A DNA stretch of 64,000 nt from Pseudorasbora parva (lineage: Eukaryota > Chordata > Actinopteri > Cypriniformes > Gobionidae). Numbering within the stretch: the first letter of the stretch is position 1; every line of letters starts with the position of its first letter. Location: assembly GCF_024679245.1 (NCBI RefSeq), contig NC_090186.1, positions 41,096,254 to 41,160,253 of the forward strand. Direction: 5' to 3'. Shown here piece by piece: positions 27,863 through 51,200 of this stretch. The notes under the pieces are model-generated. The model worked only from the letters and a program-made list of their open reading frames with translations. It made no database searches and was not told the origin of the DNA. Both the position numbers and the translations under genes were made by a program.

Positions 27863-30705
27863 TACAGCTGCAAATAAGTATTTGAACACCTGAGAAAATC
27901 AATTTTAATATTTGGTACAGTAGCCTTTGTTTGCAATTACAGAGGTCACACGTTTCCTGTAGTTTTTCACCAGGTTTGCACACACTGCAGGAGGGATTTT
28001 GGCCCACTCCTCCACACAGATCTTCTCTAGATCAGTCAGGTTTCTGGCCTGTCGCTGAGAAACACAGAGTTTGAGCTGCCTCCAAAGATTCTCTATTGGG
28101 TTTAGGTCTGGAGACTGGCTAGGCCCCGCCAGAACCTTGATATGCTTCTTACAGAGCCTCTCCTTGGTTATCCTGGCTGTGCTTCGGGTCATTGTCATGT
28201 TGGAAGAACCAGCCTCGACCCATCTTCAATGCTCTAACTGAGGGAAGGAGGTTCTTCCCTAAAATCTCGCTATACATGGCCCCTGTCATCCTCACCTTAA
28301 TACAGTGCAGTCGCCCTGTCCCATGTGTATGGAGCCAGAATGGTGACTTTAAAATTTGGCATCACAAATTAAAATTGTCATTGAAAACAAAAGCAGAACT
28401 GAAAAAGGAAACATTGGCATTGAAAGATTTGCATTGAAAACAGTTGTATTGGCATTGAAACAAGTATTGGCACTGAAAAAATAAAATTATTAAAATATTA
28501 CAATCGTATTCTTTTATTGAATTGGGATTTATTTGTATTTTTCAATGACAATCTTCAGATTTTTACTTCATGTCACTCTTTTTCAGTGACAGTTTTTTTT
28601 TACAATGTCAGTTTTTTTTCAATGTCACTGATTTTCAGTTTCAACTTTCTGTCACTGTTTTGGCGTGGAGAGGGGCGGGGTCTGAGGGGAGGGGTAAGTA
28701 GAGCGTAGTTTGCATATCATTGCATATAGGTATACTGAAGCCGTCACCAGCTCTGAAGCTGCATGACTAATGTCCAGTTTACCGGGAACTTCCAAGCCGC
28801 AAGTCTGTTTTTTTTTTTATCTGCCATTTACATGTTTATTCACGTGCAACCTGGCCGGTTTGCTTAACTTTTAACGGTCACCATATGCACAGAATAAGGC
28901 TAAAAGTCCGGTTTGGCAAAAAATAATTAACGTTAGGGGTCTGTCGAGTACATCACAACAGTGGCTAACAGTAACATAGCCTGTGACGTTAACACTGACA
29001 TGATAATCAGCAGGGCGCCGGCTGTGTAACACTACTGACATCCCCAACCACACACACACACACACACACACACAGGAGAGCCGGTAGTTCGGCTTAAACG
29101 CAGCGTTACACAGTAACTCCTAGGGCTGCGAGTGTGCTTCTATCTGTATTTAAAGGTGCTCATGTGACGGCACTGGATTCTGCTGTGCTGGTGTGATACT
29201 GCTGAACGTTTTGCGTTAGCACGTTTATGAGGTCTTGTGCAGCAGCACAACTAAATTAAATACAGATAAAAGCACACTCGCGGCCCTAGGAGTAACGTCT
29301 GTCTCCGGTGTGTGTGTGTGTGGTTGGGGATGTCAGTAGTGTAACTTACACAGCCGCATTAACCACAGTAAAGTTAGCCAACACGGCTAATGTTAGTAGG
29401 CTAATTTACATGTTCCAGTCGACGTCGGAAAAAACAAAACAGCATAACGGCCGTTAAAAGTTAACCAAGCCGGCCAGGTTGCACGAGAAAACATATAAAT
29501 GGCAGATAAAAAATATAAAAAAAAGACTTAAACTTGCGGCTTGGAAGTTCCCGGTAAACTGGACATTAGTCATGCAGCTTCAGAGCTGGTGACGGCTTCA
29601 GTATACCTATATGCAAATGATATGCAAACTACGCTCTACTTACCCCTCCCCTCAGACCCCGCCCCTCTCCACGCCAAAACAGTGACAGAAAGTTGAAACT
29701 GAAAATCAGTGACATTGAAAAAAAACTGACATTGTAAAAAAAACTGTCACTGAAAAAGAGTGACATGAAGAAAAATTCTGAAGATTGTCATTAAAAAATA
29801 CAAATAAATCCCAATTCAATAAAAGAATACGATTGTAATATTTTAATAATTTTATTTTTTCAGTGCCAATACTTGTTTCAATGCCAATACAACTGTTTTC
29901 AATGCAAATCTTTCAATGCCAATGTTTCCTTTTTCAGTTCTGCTTTTGTTTTCAATGACAATTTTAATTTGTGATGCCAAATTTTAAAGTCACCATTCTG
30001 GCTCCATACATGTGCAGAAAAACACCCTCAAAGCATGATGCTACCACCCCCATGCTTCACAGTAGAGATGGTGTTCTTGGGATTGTACTTACATTATTCT
30101 TCTTCCTCCAAACACGTTTAGTGGAATTATGACCAAAAAGTTATATTTTGGTCTCATCTGACCACATGACTTTCTCCCATGACTCCTCTGGATCATCCAA
30201 ATGGTCTTTGGCAAACTTAAGACGGGCCTGGACATGTGCTAGTTTAAGCAGGGGAACCTTCCGTGCCATGCATGATTTCAAACCATGACGTCTTAGTGTT
30301 TTACCAACAGTAACCTTGGAAATGGTGGTCCCAGCTCTTTTAAGGTCATTGACCAGCTCCTCCCGTGTAGTTCTGGGCCGATTTCTCACCTTTCTTAGGA
30401 TCATTGAGACTCCACGAGGTGAGATCTTGCATGGAGCCCCAGTACTATTTTCTAATGATTGCTCCAACAGTGGACCTTTTATCACCAAGCTGCTTGGCAT
30501 TTCCCCCGTAGTCCTTTCCAGCCTTGTGGAGGTGTACAATTTTGTCTCTAGTGTCTTTGGACAGCTTTTTGGTCTTGGCCATGTTGGTAGTTGGATTCTT
30601 ACTGATTACTGCACCTACGATGACAATTTCAGACCCCTCCATGATTTCTAAGTAAGAGAACTTGCAAAATAGCAGGGTGCTCAAATACATATTTTCCTCA
30701 CTGTA
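27863..30705 (-). mobile_element. Tc1-like transposon, split by a foldback element
   Basis: The inverted ends are TACAGCTGCAAATAAGTATT at 27863 and the reverse complement of ATACATATTTTCCTCACTGTA at 30705. On the minus strand the N-terminal helix-turn-helix ([20 protein letters not shown]), a middle part with SDETKI, then, beyond the insertion, [11 protein letters not shown] can be read in separate frames. Without the 1.7-kb insert the element is about 1.15 kb. Frameshifts make the transposase inactive. Confidence 0.88.
28328..30008. mobile_element. 1681-bp foldback (giant palindrome) element
   Basis: The left arm (28328-29152) and right arm (29257-30008) are long inverted copies; ends are TATGGAGCCAGAATGGTGAC and its complement. 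The loop is about 104 bp. A direct repeat CATGTG at 28322-28327 and 30009-30014 is the likely target duplication. The left arm carries a (CA)n run at about 29046-29073 facing a shorter (GT)n in the right arm. No ORF of note; class unknown. Confidence 0.9.
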
Positions 30706-30732
30706 TATATATACCGTATATGTATATAAACA

Positions 30733-31060
30733 TACTACCGGTCAAAAGTTGAAGAACGGTAAGATTACTTAATGTTTTTAAAGAAGTCTCTTCTGCTCAC
30801 CAAGGCTACATTTCTGTAATTAGAAATGCAAAAAAAGTTGTAATATTGTGAAATATTAAAATATAAAATTAATTTTCTATTATTCCTGTGATGCATAGCA
30901 AAATTTTGAGCATTATTACTTCAGTGTCACATGATCCTTCAGAAATTGTTCTAATATGATTTACTGCTCAAGAAACATTTATGATTATAACAGTTGTGTA
31001 AAAAAATTTAAGGATTTTTTGATGAATATAAAGTATATAAAGGTATATATAAAGGTTTTG
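30733..31060 (+). repeat. Dispersed repeat R, copy 1
   Basis: A family recurring at least eleven times in this window, recognised by GTGTCACATGATCCTTCAGAA and, 5' to it, CACCAAGGCTGCATTTAT (here CACCAAGGCTACATTTCT). It begins after TACCGGTCAAAAGTT. I cannot assign its class; it is non-coding. Confidence 0.8.
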
Positions 31061-32345
31061 CTTGTGTGTGTGTAATAGACAAGCTTATGTTAAGAGAAAT
31101 ACAACAAAATCATTACACATCATTATAAGGACCCTAAAAAGCCATATGTGATATGAGATAATGCTGAACCTGCTTTAGTTTTGTTTCATGGGATATGGGC
31201 GTGTAAGCCTGCCAGCAGAGGGAGACAAAGTCAATTCACACTGATACGGAGTAAAACTTGTTTTGGAGTGTATTATAGAATCCACATAGATGAGATTAAT
31301 AATTTCTCTGTAGTCTTAAAAAAAATGCATTTGAAATGCTAATTGTGCCTGGACCAGCGCAACAATCTAATAGAACATGCAAACAAAACACAGCTATGAT
31401 CTTACTGAACACACACAGTTTTTGTTCAAATGTGTTTTATTGTACTAGGTTATTTCATTTACTTTTCCCTTTAAAGGTAAAACCATCTGCATAAATGTGG
31501 AGGTAGAAACGGATTTCTGTCGAGAGATTTAGCTCATTTGCACAAATGAACATACTCGCAAATACTGTAAGGGTGAATCTCATGTTCAGAAACATGCTCA
31601 GGTTATATTTCAACTCCAATCAAAAGAAAAAATAATGAAACATTTTCATTCCAACCTCTCCAGTTCTCAATGCTGTATGCAAAAACTCACTGTCATTACA
31701 GTAATCCAAAAAAACATTACAGTACCAGTATTTGTACATTTATATCATTCATGCTGTGAATGAGAATCATATCCAGGCAAATTACAGTAATGAATCTGTA
31801 GAAGCATTCATAACACTCGACCCCTAGTTTAAATGTGCTGAACTGCCATTAAAAATAGTGTAACAAATAATAAAAATCCTAAAAAAAAGGCTTCCTTTAT
31901 GGATAATGTGCATTTATTTATTTTAGTTTTGGGGGCAAAATGTGATCTGAACATGTTTTCATGAGATTCACTTGCAAAATGGTTTCTTGATGGGTGCTAT
32001 ACATTAATGCTGTGATCCATAAACTGCTCATGCCTTTCCGTCATCAAATAAATACAGCTTTTAGTAAAGTGCTTGAGAGGTTATGACACTTCCCCCCCGT
32101 GACCTCAGTAATTATAATATTTCCTAAGAAGAACAAGAGCCCAGTGATACAAAAATCAGTCATGAATGCAGTTCAGGTTATAGCTTTCAGTGAAAAGATT
32201 TTAGCGTTTCTACTAGAAAGTAACATCTAATAATGAAACAGAGACTAAGAAAAGTGAACATTTCAGTGAACAGGAGCGCAAACAGGCATGAAATCAAACT
32301 GTAAGAGGTAAAAACCTGCAGGTTTAGAGGAGGTTTGGTGACGTT
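31061..32345. other. prep: prep 3' flank, probably including its 3' UTR
   Basis: This follows the prep stop codon on the minus strand. Possible AATAAA signals in minus orientation occur, for example at about 31434-31440 and 31906-31916, but I cannot choose the real polyadenylation site. No other gene is visible. Confidence 0.45.
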
Positions 32346-42558
<10,213 letters not shown>

Positions 42559-43799
42559 TATTCAGTGATCGTCAGAGCTGGTGAACAGATGAAAAAATGA
42601 TATGATGAAATTAAAGGAGACGAGTGTTAGGGAGTTTAGTGTGCTTGAGCCGCAGCACAATGTCCGGAATCAACAGGAAAAGAATCCGTACAAAGACGAA
42701 CGCGCCGAGGGGGAAAAAGCGCTGAGCTCGCCACAGCGCCCCCTGCTGGTGGAGGCACAGATACTCCGGGCCCGTAATGACACAGGATGAACACTAACTA
42801 ACGTTAGGTTCTTTTGCTAACTATTAATGAGCCACGTTTGTTATATTCAGCATATCTGCTGTGTGTGTCTGTTGTTTTGTGCAATTTATTTTCTTCTTGT
42901 AACGTTACTGTATGGTATGGCGAGTGTAGGCCTACGTAAACAAACAAAACTCGTGTGCGCCAGGACAAGATTTTGAGTGAATATGACATCAATTACCTTC
43001 TGTTTATCACACGAAGAAGTCGAAATAATACGAAATACTTTAAATAACGCACCTTTATGTACTTTCTTTTTTGGAGCTTGACAGTTGACCATCCTTCTCG
43101 TGAAGGTGAGTAACGTTAAACGACAGAATATTTGTATTATTAATTATTTTGGTAACAATTTCCTTCATAATGCGTTTGATATTGAAGCCCATTTGTGCCG
43201 CATATGTAAAAAAAAAAAAATGCTTTGGTAACTTAAGTATGCCATAAAAAGTCAAAATGATGAGATTAAAAATTCATAATTATGACATGCTAATGACATA
43301 CCATATCACAATTTATGAGTTAAAATGAGACCCACCAAGTCAAAATAAGGAATAAATTATAATCAGTTGGAATTTTGACTTTCTATGGCATATTTATGAC
43401 TTTTCATGTCATAATTAAGATTTACAAAAGCTTTTTTCATTTGTGTTAGAAATGGGTTTCCATACATACAAGTTTGATTGATTGATTGAATGATTGAATT
43501 ATAGGGTATTGTATATGTAAAATTAATTGTTTTGTATGTTTTGCAACACAGAAATCAAACAAAACGCATAAGAATAATGTAAGCAAATTTATTCAGTTTA
43601 TGTTGTGCATGTGTTTCCTTCATCAGAAGATCCAGTTTTGCATCATTTGTAAGTATCAGCTAAATTAATAAATGTAAATGCTTTGGGGGCACTGCTATGA
43701 GAATTGTATGGACAATATGAACAGATATCGAAACTATGACATGTCGGAGATATAGTCATATAGAGACCTTGTGAGCTTCTGTGAAATGCACATTCAAAG
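42559..43799. other. prep-prdm1 divergent intergenic region
   Basis: It contains the prep 5' end and promoter, and leads to the presumed prdm1 5' exon. No strong TATA box or other element was identified. Short ORFs here are chance. Confidence 0.5.
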
Positions 43800-43991
43800 A
43801 GAGAGAAAAAAGAGCGAGACAGATTTGAAGGGGTGGAGGAAGACACAGGGGTGGAGTTTATCAAGTGATGTCTGAATGAAAACGAAGATTTCTACACATT
43901 CAAGAGAGGACAGAGATAAACTGCTTGACTGTAACCTCCTCCTACAGACGGCAGGAGAGAAACTCACACGGACTCCTCTCAAACCATCACA
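43800..43991 (+). other. prdm1: Candidate prdm1 5' untranslated exon
   Basis: A locally less AT-rich block ending CATCACA/GTAAGT, a consensus donor. The first coding exon has an acceptor only 19 nt before its ATG, so a 5' exon must exist upstream and this is the best candidate I see. Its start is a guess. Confidence 0.4.
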
Positions 43992-45016
43992 GTAAGTCTG
44001 CATTTTACTCTATTTGAACATGCAGTTGGTCTGTAGGTCTGTCTCATGTAAGCGGTGTATGAATCAGCTGAAGGAAGCTCTGATGAGTTGTGGTCACAGC
44101 TCTGTGTGTGAGCGAGAACGCTGCTCTTGTTGAGTTTCATTCTAACTGTTTTACTCCTCTCGATTCCCACATCAAACTGACACAACATTTACCTGTCAAA
44201 TGTGTGCTTCTGATCAGATCGGAATAAAAAGCTATAAACAGGAATAAAAGCTATACAATGAATGTGGAGAGCAGCTTTTTGTGCACAAAAAAAAGGTTTT
44301 TGTGCTTTTGATTGCAATGTATTATTGGAAAATCCTCATTTGAGATCCATTTTCCCCAGCTAACAAGGAACGTTATTAGAACGTTCCTGCAATGTTCTCT
44401 CAAAGTTATGAACTTTAGTTTGCTCAAAGTTAACTGGTCCTTGATGATGTTCTTGAAATGTTTGCACAAAAACATTATTTTTGCATAGTTCATTAAAAAA
44501 AAAGAAAAATCTGAGGTGTTTGTTTTTTAAATGTTAGTATTTGTTTCAGAATATTCAGAGAACTTTGAAAATTAACATTCCTGTAATGTTTGCAAAATTA
44601 TAAAATTGAATGTTGAATGAATATATATTCTTCTTAGCTTGGCCATTGGTGTTTTGTCTGTTCAGTTGCTCATTTTCTTGTGACTCATCAGAGTAAAAGA
44701 TTCATATGTTGTCCAGTCACATTCAGTTAATTAATGGAAATGTTGGTTAGTTAGTAGTTGGTGACTGGAAAATTAGCTTACACCACTTACATTTTGTTCT
44801 ATTTATATCATAATGATTCCAATGATGAGTCAAATGAGTGAATTCAATTATTATTTATGATCTTTTTGTATAAATTTCTATTTTAAAAAACGCATGTCTT
44901 TTTTTGTCAGTAGCAAGCACTCAGAATGGGAAATGGGAAATAAAAACATTAAAAAATAGTTTGATCTTTCACTGATCTTAATTTGTACCCTTTTTCTGTC
45001 TGTCTGTCATACATAG
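43992..45016. other. Presumed prdm1 intron 1
   Basis: No exon is recognised; sequence is AT-rich. Confidence 0.4.
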
Positions 45017-45035
45017 GTGCAATCTCAACTTTATT

Positions 45036-45218
45036 ATGCCATCAAAAACACTCACCACCACAGCAAACACGAGCATCACTGTACAAACTGAGGAGAGCGT
45101 GGATGACACGCGCACCTGTCATGCGAAAGATCGATGTGAGATGGACTTTGATGGGTGGAAGGAAACCAGAGTCCAGACATCACTACCCAGAAACCTCAGA
45201 TTTACACATCACAATCAG
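45036..45218 (+). CDS. prdm1: prdm1 first coding exon
   Basis: Residues 1-61, [17 protein letters not shown] to [13 protein letters not shown]. The acceptor ACATAG is at 45011-45016, leaving 19 nt of 5' UTR; donor CAG/GTACAC. SLPRNL is the diagnostic match to PRDM1. Confidence 0.88.
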
Positions 45219-48200
45219 GTACACACACACACACATACATATACAGTGGCTGCCAAGCTCAAAAAAAGGCATGAGGAGTTATGCAAGCATGGCTGGGGGC
45301 ATCAGACCATCTGTAACAATATTGAAGACATTTTTAAAGTCAAAAGGGCTAAAAAATCTAAAATTCAGTTACGTATATAACTTGTTTGCTTATGCAGTTT
45401 AGCCAATAGGTGGCGCTGTTACCAAATTCAGGTGGTGTGGTCAGTGTGAGGTTACAGTGACATTACAAAGGTTGTCAATATGCCGTGGCTTATCAGCTTG
45501 GCACCATGCCATCACAGTTGCTGATGCATTATTAGAAAATGGTTTGTTCAATCAAAAAAGTTTCAATACGTTTTGGCTGGTAAAGGCTAAAGATGATCTA
45601 AGCCGAGTTTGGTTAAATTGGAGTTTGAAAAAATTTGGTTTTCAAAGAAATTCAAAATGGCAGACAGCAATTGTGCATATGGCATAATTGGTATCATTGT
45701 TTTTGGTGTGACTCAAGAAATCTAATAAAATAGGCAAAATGAATCAAAAGCTATTAGCATTTTTAGAAATTTCGTTATAATTGCTGACCACAAGATGGCA
45801 CTGACTAAACTTTTTGAGTACTTCCAGGCATGGTGCTGATATCACATAACGAGTTCATGAAATACAACATTTTATGTTTAAATTCAAGATGCCCAATGCC
45901 CAAAATGGGCAAGAGGGGAAAATTAGGTATCATTTGACCAGGTATGCTGCACTGAATCAAAATAGACCAATCTTCTTGGCAAACCATTCATATATATTTT
46001 TTTCCGTATCTCTTGATAGGTAGTGCTGTGCCAAAAGGTTGTGCTTGTGCTGACATGTACCAAGTTTGGTCTTATTACGATAAAAGTCATTGCAGAGATA
46101 CAGCCTAATTTTGGCATGCTCTTGTTCAAATTCGATAGCTCGTTATTCAAGAACGGTTTGATTTTTCGAAAATCTTTTTCATCACAGTCTGAAGATTATC
46201 TGAGCCAATTTTGGTTAAAATTTTCATGACAAAAAAATGACATCACAGGGTGCACTCAAATCTTCTTCAGCCAAGGAATAAATGTTTCTAGCCCAATGAA
46301 GTTATTAGCATAAACGTAAGTGGAGATTTCGACAGTTGGTGGCACGCACATGTGATGCATGCGTTATCTCAAAATTCCAAAATGGCTCTGGGCTGTGTCC
46401 AAAATCGCCCCCTATACTCTTAAATAGGGCACTATTTGAAGGGACAACCATTTGTAACGATGTCCGAAACCATAGTGGCGTTATCGAGTGCACTCATTCA
46501 ATCTCATAATGCACCGCAATAACGAGTGTGTACGCTCAACGGCTAGAGAACACCCATAAATGCACTGTGAGAGTTTTTCGCAGAATGAAGTCATCTGACC
46601 AGAAGATGGCGCTGCAGCTGAATCCAAGGGGGCACTCGGAAAGCGTTCCACCCATAGGGCCGGCCATTGCTAACCTAGCCATCACCTGCTGTTAGCATCC
46701 CATTGACTCCCATCCATTTTTGAGTCACTTTGACAGTGAATAACTTTACATCAGAGGCGTTTAAAGACTCCATTTGTCCATTGTTTATTTCTAAAGAAAC
46801 ACGACAATGCATAAAAGGCTCCGTTACCTTGTATCTTACACTATCGCCCCGTAGAAGCTGTTTTTGTAAAAATAGGCTAACGATTGCGTCATAACCAACG
46901 CGACTCTGTCGCACAGTTGAGAAATTACCGTATAGACCTGAGGAGACGCTCAGAAGTAATCTTTTACTGTCTATGAGACAGTCGGGGGGACGTGGAGACA
47001 TAAAGTCCGATAAAGTCAAGGGGGAAGAATGGGGAGAAGCCCATAGTGAGCCAAAAGCAACGGGAGAAAACATTTAAACAACTTGATTCAGATTTCACTT
47101 TCCACATCTACTAGAAGACCTACAGCTGTCAGACAGGAGGCTCACGCCACATCTACGTCGTCAAGCTCAGTCTGAGCCTGCGCAGTTCGCTCAGCCATCA
47201 GGAAGTGAGTGCCTCTGATTGACCTCACTTTCTGCCGTTGAAGTCTATGGGAACGCTCTGTCCATTTATTTTACTGTCTATGGCTGAATCATGCCATCCA
47301 TCCATTTTCCAAACCACTTAATACTTTATATAGATATACATTCATTTTTTAATTGATTAATAAATAGTTTAATTAGGGTTTATACATGCTAGTTTCCATG
47401 ACTGAGTTCAAGATAAATCTTTTCATTACTACTGGAGCGGCCATTTTGCAAGTTTCAAATTATTATTAAACAGCAAGCACAAACTCTGCCAAAGGGGCAG
47501 GCCTTCCAGCACAGGAGTGTCCGTAATCACTCACTCGTTTTCATTCATTCCCTCAAGTGGACTATATTAGTAGACTAATTGTAGGCTGTAGGCTGTCAAG
47601 AGACTTCAAGAGTGGAAAAAAAAATTCATTCACATTTTTATTTAGATTAACTTGATGTCTTAAAATAACTAAACCTAAATAACTAAATACATTTTTAAAA
47701 CATTACTAAAAATGTAGCTAAAATTAATTAATTAAAATAATTAAAAACATTATCTCAACGATACTAAAATAACACTAAGGCACTCAAGATTTTAGAAAAT
47801 ATATGTCATTTTAAAAACATATATTCATATATATTTGCACACCAATGCATTGCATCTAATAAGCTTTTATTATGGTGTCTGGTACACCGGTATAGTAATA
47901 TGTCAGTGCATTAGGTGCAAAATATTAAATAAGTTTCATTCATATGACAATAGGGCTGTAACGATACACCAAACCCACGATTCGGTTCGTATCACGATTT
48001 TTGACCCGCAGTACGATACAAACCTCGATATGGGGGGGACACAACAGTTTTATTCTGTACAGTATTCTGTAGCCTATTTTGCCGTCAATACCATATATCT
48101 GTATGGTCAATAGGCTACTGCCGACGTTTTCTTTGCGGTACCAATAGGCAATATATATTTAACATGAAGTATAGGGCCTCCTGTACATCAATACCAATAG

Positions 48201-51200
48201 AAGCGCCGCGTCAGACACGCTTCTGGTGTGCAAAGAAAGAGAAAACGCCACGCAGCCGCCCCGCGGATGACACGCAACAGAAACGCCACGCTCACACCAC
48301 GTTGCCAGCCGGTTGGGGAAGCTTCTTGAAACACTTACGGCAAATTGTGTGGGTCTTGTCAACTACACGATTGCCATCCTTGTTCTCCACCGGGTAGCTG
48401 AAATGTTGCCATACTGCTGATTGAAGATGAAAAGTAACGTAAACGCTTTAACCAAGAATTGGTCACGTAGGAGACAGGGCTAAGTGACCATAGTGAAAAA
48501 GATCAGCTAGAAAAGGCTGAGTAATCTATAGTCCAGGTCTAATTTATCCCCACACACATTTGTTTTGCGGCAAAATGTTTTTTTATGTAATGCCTTTCTA
48601 ATTTTCTGCTATTGTGTTGTTAGAAGGTGCTGGGCGTTTTCACCACAGAGGTTATTCCTGTAGGGACCCGGTTCGGCCCTTTGCAGGAAGAACATCTCCA
48701 CCCTGAAGGTATATCTGCAAACATCAACCGGAAACACATCTGGATGGTACGTGTGCAAGCAAGAAAGATAACAAGTGTGTGTTTGTGAGATCGAGAACCA
48801 TTCTGAGTCATTGAGGTTCATATTTACCAGTCATGTTTCAGGGCTGTGTGTGCTCATGTTGGGTTTTCTGACGCACTAATTCTCGCTTAAATGTGCCAGT
48901 AAAGCTACATACTCGTATCGCACACACTGACTCAGCAAGGAAGTGGCTCACAGGAGCGAGCAAACACACAAACTGAGAACAAGGTTCTCAGAAAATCTTA
49001 ATAGATCGTTCTCATGCATTTGCAGCTCCATAGAAATTAATTTGCGCTGGGTTAGAAATGAAGAGGGCAAATAATTCACAAAATTGTAAAAATGTATAAC
49101 GTAATATTATGGACATTTAGTATATAATGTTATATACAATGCATAATAAACACTACTGTTCAAAAGTATGGGGTCAGTGGGACTTTTTCTTTTTTTCAAT
49201 AAATGAATGAATACTGATATTCAGCAAGGATGCATTCAATTAATTCAAAGTGACAGCAGAGACATTTAAAATATTGAGCAAGATTTATATTTCAAAACGA
49301 TGCTGTTCAGTTAAACTTTCTATTGATCAATCCTGGAAAAAATATTGATTCCATAATAATATGAAGCATCACAACAATGTTTTCAACATTGATAATAATC
49401 ATAAATGTTTCTTAAACAGCAAATCATCATATTAGAATGATTTCTGAAGGATCATGTGACATTGAATGAAAAAATCAGCTTTGATCATTTATTTTAATTT
49501 GTAATTTCATAATATTACTCTTTTTACTGTATTTTTTGATCAAATAAATGCAGCCCTGGTTAGCATAAGAGACTTTTGAATGGTTCTAAACAGTATGTTA
49601 AATGAAATACACCCTTATAAATGTAAAAAAGCTACGTAAAAATTGAATCTAGAGGGCTAAATATTTCTCTAAATGGAAATGAATTTGTTCTCTATATGAC
49701 TACATCGCATGCAAAGTAAGTTCGTAAATGTGCAAGTCCAATCTCTTAGGTTCAATATTAGATAGGATGAACAAAACTGAAAAAAGAAAGAGAGAAAGAA
49801 AAAGACAGAGAGAGAGAGAAACAGGTGTCGTAAGGTCAAACAGACGGGCTGATCAACCAGCAGCTTAAAGACTGAATCAACAACTAAACCACAAACTCTC
49901 ACTTTCACACAGTCGCTCACAAAAGGCGTGCTCTTTAAATCTGAGAGCAAACGTCTAATGCCCTGCGGTTTCATTTCCTAAACCGCTCCGAGTGCTTATT
50001 AATGGTGTTTGCTGTGCATAGCTATTACTATTGCTCATACCAACATAAAAACTTTGTAAAAATGCAACATAAAAATGTTGGATGGATGATTAAAAAAAAA
50101 TTAAATGCATAATTTTAATTTTCTTTTAAAATGTCAATGCTGATTCATCTATTTTTTCTTGCCAAGATCTTCTCGGAGGGGCGATTACATCACTTCCTGT
50201 CTTGTGAGGATAGGAGCGACAGCAATTGGATGTGCTTTGTAAATTCTGCTCCGTCTCCTTGGCAACAGAATCTTGCCGGATTCCAAATTGGGATGCAGAT
50301 TTATTTCTATGCAATGAAGGATCTAATGCCAGGGGAGGAGCTACTAGTAGGGCGGAGCTTAGGATACAAGCGGCCAATCAGCACCAGCCCCCTAACTGCC
50401 TATCTGAAGCAGCCACCTCCCACACAACGTGAGTGACAGCCACGATCAATTTCATGCTATTCTGATTGTCAAGAGTACTATGCAAATACATAAAAAAAAA
50501 ATTTACTAGCATCCTTAAATTCAACTTCATTGACTATATTTTGCACATTTAATTTAATAAGTGTTTCACCATGTAATGACTGTTTATTTCATTTTTTATA
50601 GTTTTTAAACTTTCTTGTTAAATGTAAGGATTTTTTATTTTAATCATTTACTCAAATGTTTTCTGAATAATTTCCAGCTTTAGCTCAGAATAAAGATCAA
50701 GGGAGGGAGAAAAAGAGAGGTTATACCGTCACTGAGATCCTGGATCTGAACCCCTGTACTGATCATCACACCAAAACTCCGCTTAGCACCATCACACGAT
50801 CTAAATATGGGGAAAAAGTGACCAGAGACCTGCTGAATCCTACATTTCCTCCATCTTTGATGACTAATAGCATCTCTGACATTCCTTTAAATGTAGGAGG
50901 GCATGTATACTCCCCTGCTATCCCACAATCCCCTATGCCAAGGTATATATGGCCTATAATACAATACGTGCCTTCACATCAGCCAATGGGATTTGGCCAA
51001 ACAGCAGCACACATGTCCCATAATATTCCCCTTCCACCAATCCACATGTATCCATCTCTTTTGAGTCAAACTTCCAAAGAGAATCACCTTTCATTAGCGC
51101 TGACCTACAGAGGCGACCTTGAAATCGATGGGAGAGACTCTACAATAAGAAAGACAAAACCTAAAGACTTAACACAGATGTCACGTTACCAACCGCCAGC

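Noticed and set aside
45036..45380. 114-aa ORF taken as a single-exon gene
   Set aside because: The first 61 codons are the prdm1 exon ending [10 protein letters not shown]; the remainder is intron with a CA repeat.
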